This document shows, in pieces, positions 5,076 through 7,151 of a stretch of DNA of 7,151 bases. How positions within the stretch are numbered: position 1 is the first letter of the stretch; each line of letters starts with the position of its first letter. The notes under the pieces are model-generated. The model made no database searches and was not told where the DNA came from. It saw nothing but the letters and a program-made list of their open reading frames with translations. This stretch comes from Kytococcus schroeteri (GTDB lineage Bacteria > Actinomycetota > Actinomycetes > Actinomycetales > Dermatophilaceae), in NCBI RefSeq assembly GCF_002847825.1, contig NZ_PKIZ01000033.1, forward strand, positions 1 to 7,151, given 5' to 3'. The translations under genes and the position numbers were made by a program.

Positions 5076-5507
5076 ATGACTGCGACGTCCGCCGACCAGC
5101 CGCCCATCGTCGTCACCGGGGTGGTGGTCCGCGACGGCGCCGGCCGCGTCCTCACCGTCCGCAAGCGCGGCACCGAGCGCTTCATGCTGCCCGGCGGCAA
5201 GCCCGAGGCGGGGGAGTCGCCGGCGCAGACCGGGGCGCGGGAGCTGGGTGAGGAGCTCGGGCTGCGGGTGGACCCCGCATCGATGCAGCTGCTCGGCGCC
5301 TTCTCCGGCCCGGCGGCCAATGAGCCGGGCCGCCTCCTGAAGAGCACCGTCTTCCACGCCCGTCCCGAGGGGGAGCCTCGGGCGGCCGCCGAGATCGACG
5401 AGCTGCGTTGGCTCCCGGTGGATGCCGGCGCGCTCGAAGCCGAGATCGCCCCCGAGCTCCTGGCCCCGCTGCTGGCCGACCACGTGCTGCCACTGCTGCG
5501 GGATTGA
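5076..5507 (+). CDS. NUDIX hydrolase
   Basis: The product is 143 residues, a single NUDIX domain. The catalytic box is complete: G41-K-P-E-A-G-E47, seven residues, then R55-E56-L57-G-E59-E60-L-G-L, fitting GX5EX7REUXEEXGU exactly, with Glu59 and Glu60 placed to bind Mg2+. Enzymes of this family hydrolyse nucleoside diphosphates linked to another group (X), for example damaged nucleotides, nucleotide sugars or ADP-ribose. The substrate cannot be read from the box. A beta-strand VVVTG-type start precedes the box, and ELRWLPVDA is the usual strand after it. The start is supported by a TAnnnT box seven bases upstream, consistent with leaderless expression. The gene lies between the DinB gene and a membrane-protein gene on the same strand, 51 bp before the latter. 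Confidence 0.92.
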   Translation: MTATSADQPPIVVTGVVVRDGAGRVLTVRKRGTERFMLPGGKPEAGESPAQTGARELGEELGLRVDPASMQLLGAFSGPAANEPGRLLKSTVFHARPEGEPRAAAEIDELRWLPVDAGALEAEIAPELLAPLLADHVLPLLRD

Positions 5508-5558
5508 CCGGCGAGAAGACTGTGGCGCGGGATCGCGCGACTCCGGCAGGCTGGACCC

Positions 5559-6014
5559 ATGAGCGACGGGAGGGTGTGGTTCACCACGGCCATGCTGGCC
5601 GGGCTGGTCCACGCCGCCGCCAGCCTGTTCTGGACCCTCGGTGGTACGTGGCTGCTGGACACGGTGGGTGACTTCGCCGTCGAGATGCAGGAGGAGGGTG
5701 CCGCCTCGACCCGCGCGCTGCTGGGTGCCGTCACCCTCGCGAAGGCTGCCGGTGCCGTGGTGCCCTGGTGGGGACACCGCAGCCAGCCCGCCCCGCGGTG
5801 GATCCGGGTGGCCTCGTGGGCAGGCGCCGGGGTGCTGCTCCTCTGGGGCGGTGCCGGGATGCTGGGAGCCTGGGCGGGTCTGGCCGGTGGCGGCACGCTG
5901 CAGGACCCGGCGCTCGCGGGGCACGCGCTGCTGTGGGACCCGCTGTTCGTCCTCTGGGGTGCGGCGCTCGCGGCCGGCCTCCGCGCCACCCGCCCCGGCG
6001 ATCTCGACACCTGA
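5559..6014 (+). CDS. DUF3995-family four-helix membrane protein
   Basis: The product is 151 residues with about four hydrophobic segments: residues 9-27, 52-70, 82-105 and 122-142. The first segment carries HAAASLFWTLGGTWLLDTVG, which resembles the conserved start of DUF3995 proteins (small actinobacterial integral membrane proteins of unknown role). The region between segments one and two is acidic (VEMQEEG). There are no catalytic motifs. ATG 5559 places the first helix at the normal distance from the N-terminus; no strong ribosome-binding site is seen. It follows the NUDIX gene by 51 bp and could be co-transcribed with it. Its stop lies within the first copy of a 24-bp imperfect direct repeat. 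Function is unknown. Confidence 0.8.
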   Translation: MSDGRVWFTTAMLAGLVHAAASLFWTLGGTWLLDTVGDFAVEMQEEGAASTRALLGAVTLAKAAGAVVPWWGHRSQPAPRWIRVASWAGAGVLLLWGGAGMLGAWAGLAGGGTLQDPALAGHALLWDPLFVLWGAALAAGLRATRPGDLDT

Positions 6015-6029
6015 TCACTGCGATGTGCG
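6006..6029 (+). repeat. Imperfect direct repeat, copy 1
   Basis: It starts GACACCTGA and contains ACTGCGA at columns 12-18. It matches 6058-6081 at 20 of 24 positions. It overlaps the last codons and stop of the DUF3995 gene. Confidence 0.55.
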
Positions 6030-6057
6030 CGGATCCCCGGCGTGTCGCGTCAAAGTG

Positions 6058-6081
6058 GACACCTGACAACTGCGAGTTGCG
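6058..6081 (+). repeat. Imperfect direct repeat, copy 2, containing a small palindrome
   Basis: This is the second copy, 52 bp downstream of the first. Its differences create a perfect small hairpin, CAACT-GCG-AGTTG (6067-6079), which copy 1 lacks. It lies in the gap between the DUF3995 and alpha/beta hydrolase genes. Confidence 0.55.
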
Positions 6082-6130
6082 GAGGGGGTGAGGGGGGACG
6101 GGGTCGGCCCCGGTGAGCGCCGGACCCCGC

Positions 6131-6143
6131 TAGCGTGCGGGGC
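6131..6143 (+). promoter_or_regulatory. -10 element for a probable leaderless hydrolase transcript
   Basis: TAGCGT (6131-6136) fits TAnnnT and is seven bases before ATG 6144, the same spacing as at the NUDIX gene. It favours ATG 6144 over the in-frame GTG at 6135, which would overlap the -10. Confidence 0.5.
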
Positions 6144-6929
6144 ATGGCCGAGAACCCGCAGGACACCGCCGTGCTCGAGGACGAGGTCATCGCCCGCCTG
6201 GAGGACCACGCCCCGCCGACGGGCACGGACATCGGCAGCCACGGCCTGGTGGTGGAGACCTTCGGTTCCGAGGAGGCCACCACTGCCACGGTGCTGGTGC
6301 ACGGCGGCTTCTGGCGCCCCGGCATCGACCGCACCCACCTGCGGGCCGCCGCCCATGTGCTGGCCGACCACGGGTTCCGCGTGGCCCTGCCGGAGTACCG
6401 CCGTGAGCCGGGCAACCCGATGGGAAGCCTCGCCGACCTGCTGGCCGTGGACGAGCTGCTCACCGAGCAGGGCTGGTACGGGCAGGGGCCCGTGGCCGGC
6501 GTGTGGGTGGGCCACTCCGCCGGCGGCACCTTGGCGCTGCTGCGCGCGATGGAGCCCGGCCGGCCCGAGGTGGCGGCCGTCTCCCTGGCGGGCGTCACCG
6601 ATCTCACGCGCGGCGCGCGCGAGGGCCTCGGTCACGGCGCCGTGACCGACTGGGTGGGCGCCGGGCCGGACGAGGCGCCCGAGGCCTACGACCACCTCGA
6701 CCCGCGCCGCCGCTGGGCCGACGCCCAGCCGGTGGATGCCGTGCTCGTCCACGGCGCCGACGACGCCACCGTGCCCGTCGCCCACAGCGAGGACTTCGAC
6801 GCCCCCAGCCACGTGCTGCCGGGCGCCCACCACGCGGACCTCATCGACCCCGACTCGCCGCACTGGCACCACGTGCACACGGCCTTCCTCGAGGCCTACT
6901 CCGCCCTCTGGCAGCGCACGATGCAGTGA
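6144..6929 (+). CDS. Alpha/beta hydrolase (esterase or formamidase-like)
   Basis: The product is 261 residues, cytoplasmic. It has the alpha/beta-hydrolase core: the oxyanion-hole motif VLVHGGFWRPG (HGG at residues 53-55), the strand VALPEYRREPG, and the nucleophile elbow VGHSAGG with Ser125. The acid is in VHGADDATVP (Asp207 most likely), and the catalytic histidine is in GAHHADLIDPDSPHW (His229 or His230). The HGGxW plus GHSAGG pattern fits the esterase/lipase group that includes kynurenine formamidase-like and BD-FAE-like enzymes. No tryptophan-catabolism genes are nearby, so a general carboxylester or amide hydrolase is the safe call. ATG 6144 is chosen from the seven-base spacing to TAGCGT. 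It is separated from the DUF3995 gene by 129 bp and has its own promoter-like signal. Confidence 0.88.
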   Translation: MAENPQDTAVLEDEVIARLEDHAPPTGTDIGSHGLVVETFGSEEATTATVLVHGGFWRPGIDRTHLRAAAHVLADHGFRVALPEYRREPGNPMGSLADLLAVDELLTEQGWYGQGPVAGVWVGHSAGGTLALLRAMEPGRPEVAAVSLAGVTDLTRGAREGLGHGAVTDWVGAGPDEAPEAYDHLDPRRRWADAQPVDAVLVHGADDATVPVAHSEDFDAPSHVLPGAHHADLIDPDSPHWHHVHTAFLEAYSALWQRTMQ

Positions 6930-6983
6930 CCTCGGGGGCACCTTTGCCTCGGTCTGCCTCCAAGGGCGTTGGTGCGCAAGGAT

Positions 6984-7011
6984 TTGACGGCCCCCCGGGG
7001 GGGGATACTCT
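6984..7011 (+). promoter_or_regulatory. Promoter for a gene disrupted by the right IS
   Basis: TTGACG (6984-6989), a 16-bp spacer and TACTCT (7006-7011) form a credible promoter. The spacer contains CCCCCCGGGGGG (6991-7002), a 12-bp perfect palindrome. Transcription would start near 7018, about 32 bases before ATG 7050. Confidence 0.5.
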
Positions 7012-7049
7012 GGCTCGTTCATTTCGATGAGTCGCTGAGGGGGGTTCAG

Positions 7050-7072
7050 ATGCGTTCGGCCAAGGGTTTGCT
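7050..7072 (+). pseudogene. First codons of an unknown gene cut by the right ISL3 copy
   Basis: ATG 7050 is preceded by GAGGGGGG (7037-7044) with a five-base gap, and by the promoter at 6984-7011. It opens a frame MRSAKGL that is interrupted in codon 8, where the IS terminal repeat begins at 7073. Reading on into the IS gives only a few more codons before TGA at 7086-7088. The basic start followed by hydrophobic residues would suit a signal peptide, but too little remains to say. The rest of the gene may lie past the far end of the IS, outside the window. Confidence 0.45.
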
Positions 7073-7096
7073 GGCTCTTCGGAGTTGAGCGTGGGT
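7073..7096 (+). repeat. Terminal inverted repeat of the right ISL3 copy (transposase 3' side)
   Basis: It begins GGCTCTTCGGAG and finishes TTGAGCGTGGGT, 24 bp, a perfect inverted match to 485-508. Its last base overlaps the stop codon of the minus-strand transposase. The sequences inward of the two repeats differ, as expected for opposite ends of the same kind of element. Confidence 0.85.
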
Positions 7097-7151
7097 CATG
7101 GGGTGAGTCCTCCGCCGATGAGGAGCATGCGGAGTCGGTAGTTGTGGCGGT
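7096..7151 (-). CDS. ISL3-family transposase, C-terminal end (partial)
   Basis: Only the last 17 residues are visible: RHNYRLRMLLIGGGLTP, ending at a TGA at 7096-7098. The NYRLRMLL..GGL pattern is the usual C-terminal tail of ISL3 transposases and is clearly different from the tail at 1-106. The stop codon overlaps the terminal repeat by one base, a tight arrangement usual for compact insertion sequences. It may belong to the same IS type as the N-terminal fragment at 110-409, since both are next to the same 24-bp repeat. Confidence 0.75.
   Translation of the reverse strand, partial: RHNYRLRMLLIGGGLTP

Larger units (their letters stand above)
7073..7151 (-). mobile_element. Right ISL3-family insertion sequence, 3' end (continues past window)
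   Basis: The element begins at the terminal repeat 7073-7096 and continues out of the window with the transposase 3' end. Its orientation is the same as that of the left element (transposase on minus). Whether it is complete cannot be seen. Confidence 0.8.

Noticed and set aside
4794..6010. Two long overlapping minus-strand frames opposite the DinB, NUDIX and DUF3995 genes
   Set aside because: Low-complexity Arg/Pro/Gly/Ser composition and no motifs, while the + strand has a complete NUDIX box and clear family marks.
6015..7022. 335-codon minus-strand frame opposite the alpha/beta hydrolase
   Set aside because: The + strand encodes a full catalytic triad, whereas the reverse frame has shadow composition and spans a promoter and intergenic DNA.
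1..7151. CRISPR array, tRNA, rRNA, or a defence or biosynthetic cluster
   Set aside because: No regularly spaced repeats, no recognisable tRNA or rRNA sequence, and no nuclease, helicase or large biosynthetic genes; the intact genes are small common families.

Overview
The window looks like chromosome of a high-GC Gram-positive bacterium (Actinomycetota). Coding regions are mostly above 70% GC, third positions are nearly all G or C, several genes appear to start without a Shine-Dalgarno leader, and the genes recognised (two-domain VOC protein, YHHGDL-type TetR, DUF664 DinB, DUF3995, ISL3 and IS110 transposases) are typical of that phylum. Genus cannot be set from this sequence.

Layout. Positions 1-508 are insertion-sequence wreckage: the 3' end of one ISL3-family transposase (+) abuts the truncated 5' end of a second ISL3 transposase (-), whose terminal inverted repeat ends exactly at 508. 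From 509 a UvrA-like ATPase gene survives only as its last 51 codons, cut by that IS, followed by a strong hairpin (682-717). Next, on the minus strand, come a secreted Amidase_6-type papain-fold hydrolase (1135-2250) and a small lipoprotein (737-1156) whose start overlaps the amidase 3' end. This pair is lower in GC than the rest and is preceded by a good promoter (2378-2406) that abuts the end of a decayed IS110-family element (about 2407-2744).

From 2922 to 6929 the sequence is an intact very-high-GC block. A two-domain VOC protein (-) and a TetR regulator (+) are divergent and share a 31-bp near-perfect inverted repeat. Downstream on + are a DinB/DUF664 protein, a NUDIX hydrolase, a four-helix DUF3995 membrane protein and an alpha/beta hydrolase. 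These look like ordinary small stress or housekeeping enzymes, not one dedicated pathway; only the VOC-TetR pair shows a clear regulatory link.

At 6984-7072 there is a promoter, a ribosome-binding site and the first seven codons of a gene that is cut by another ISL3 end at 7073. The transposase of this second copy ends at 7096 and the element runs off the window. The inner ends of the left and right ISL3 copies carry the same 24-bp repeat, inverted, and both transposases are on the minus strand. Positions 509-7072 (6,564 bp) are therefore bracketed by two like elements in direct orientation, a composite-transposon-like geometry. Both inner edges are broken host genes, so two independent insertions into resident DNA are at least as likely as a cargo transposon. 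I do not see a clear new biological system; the most interesting points are the IS bracket, the foreign-looking amidase/lipoprotein pair and its IS-abutting promoter.
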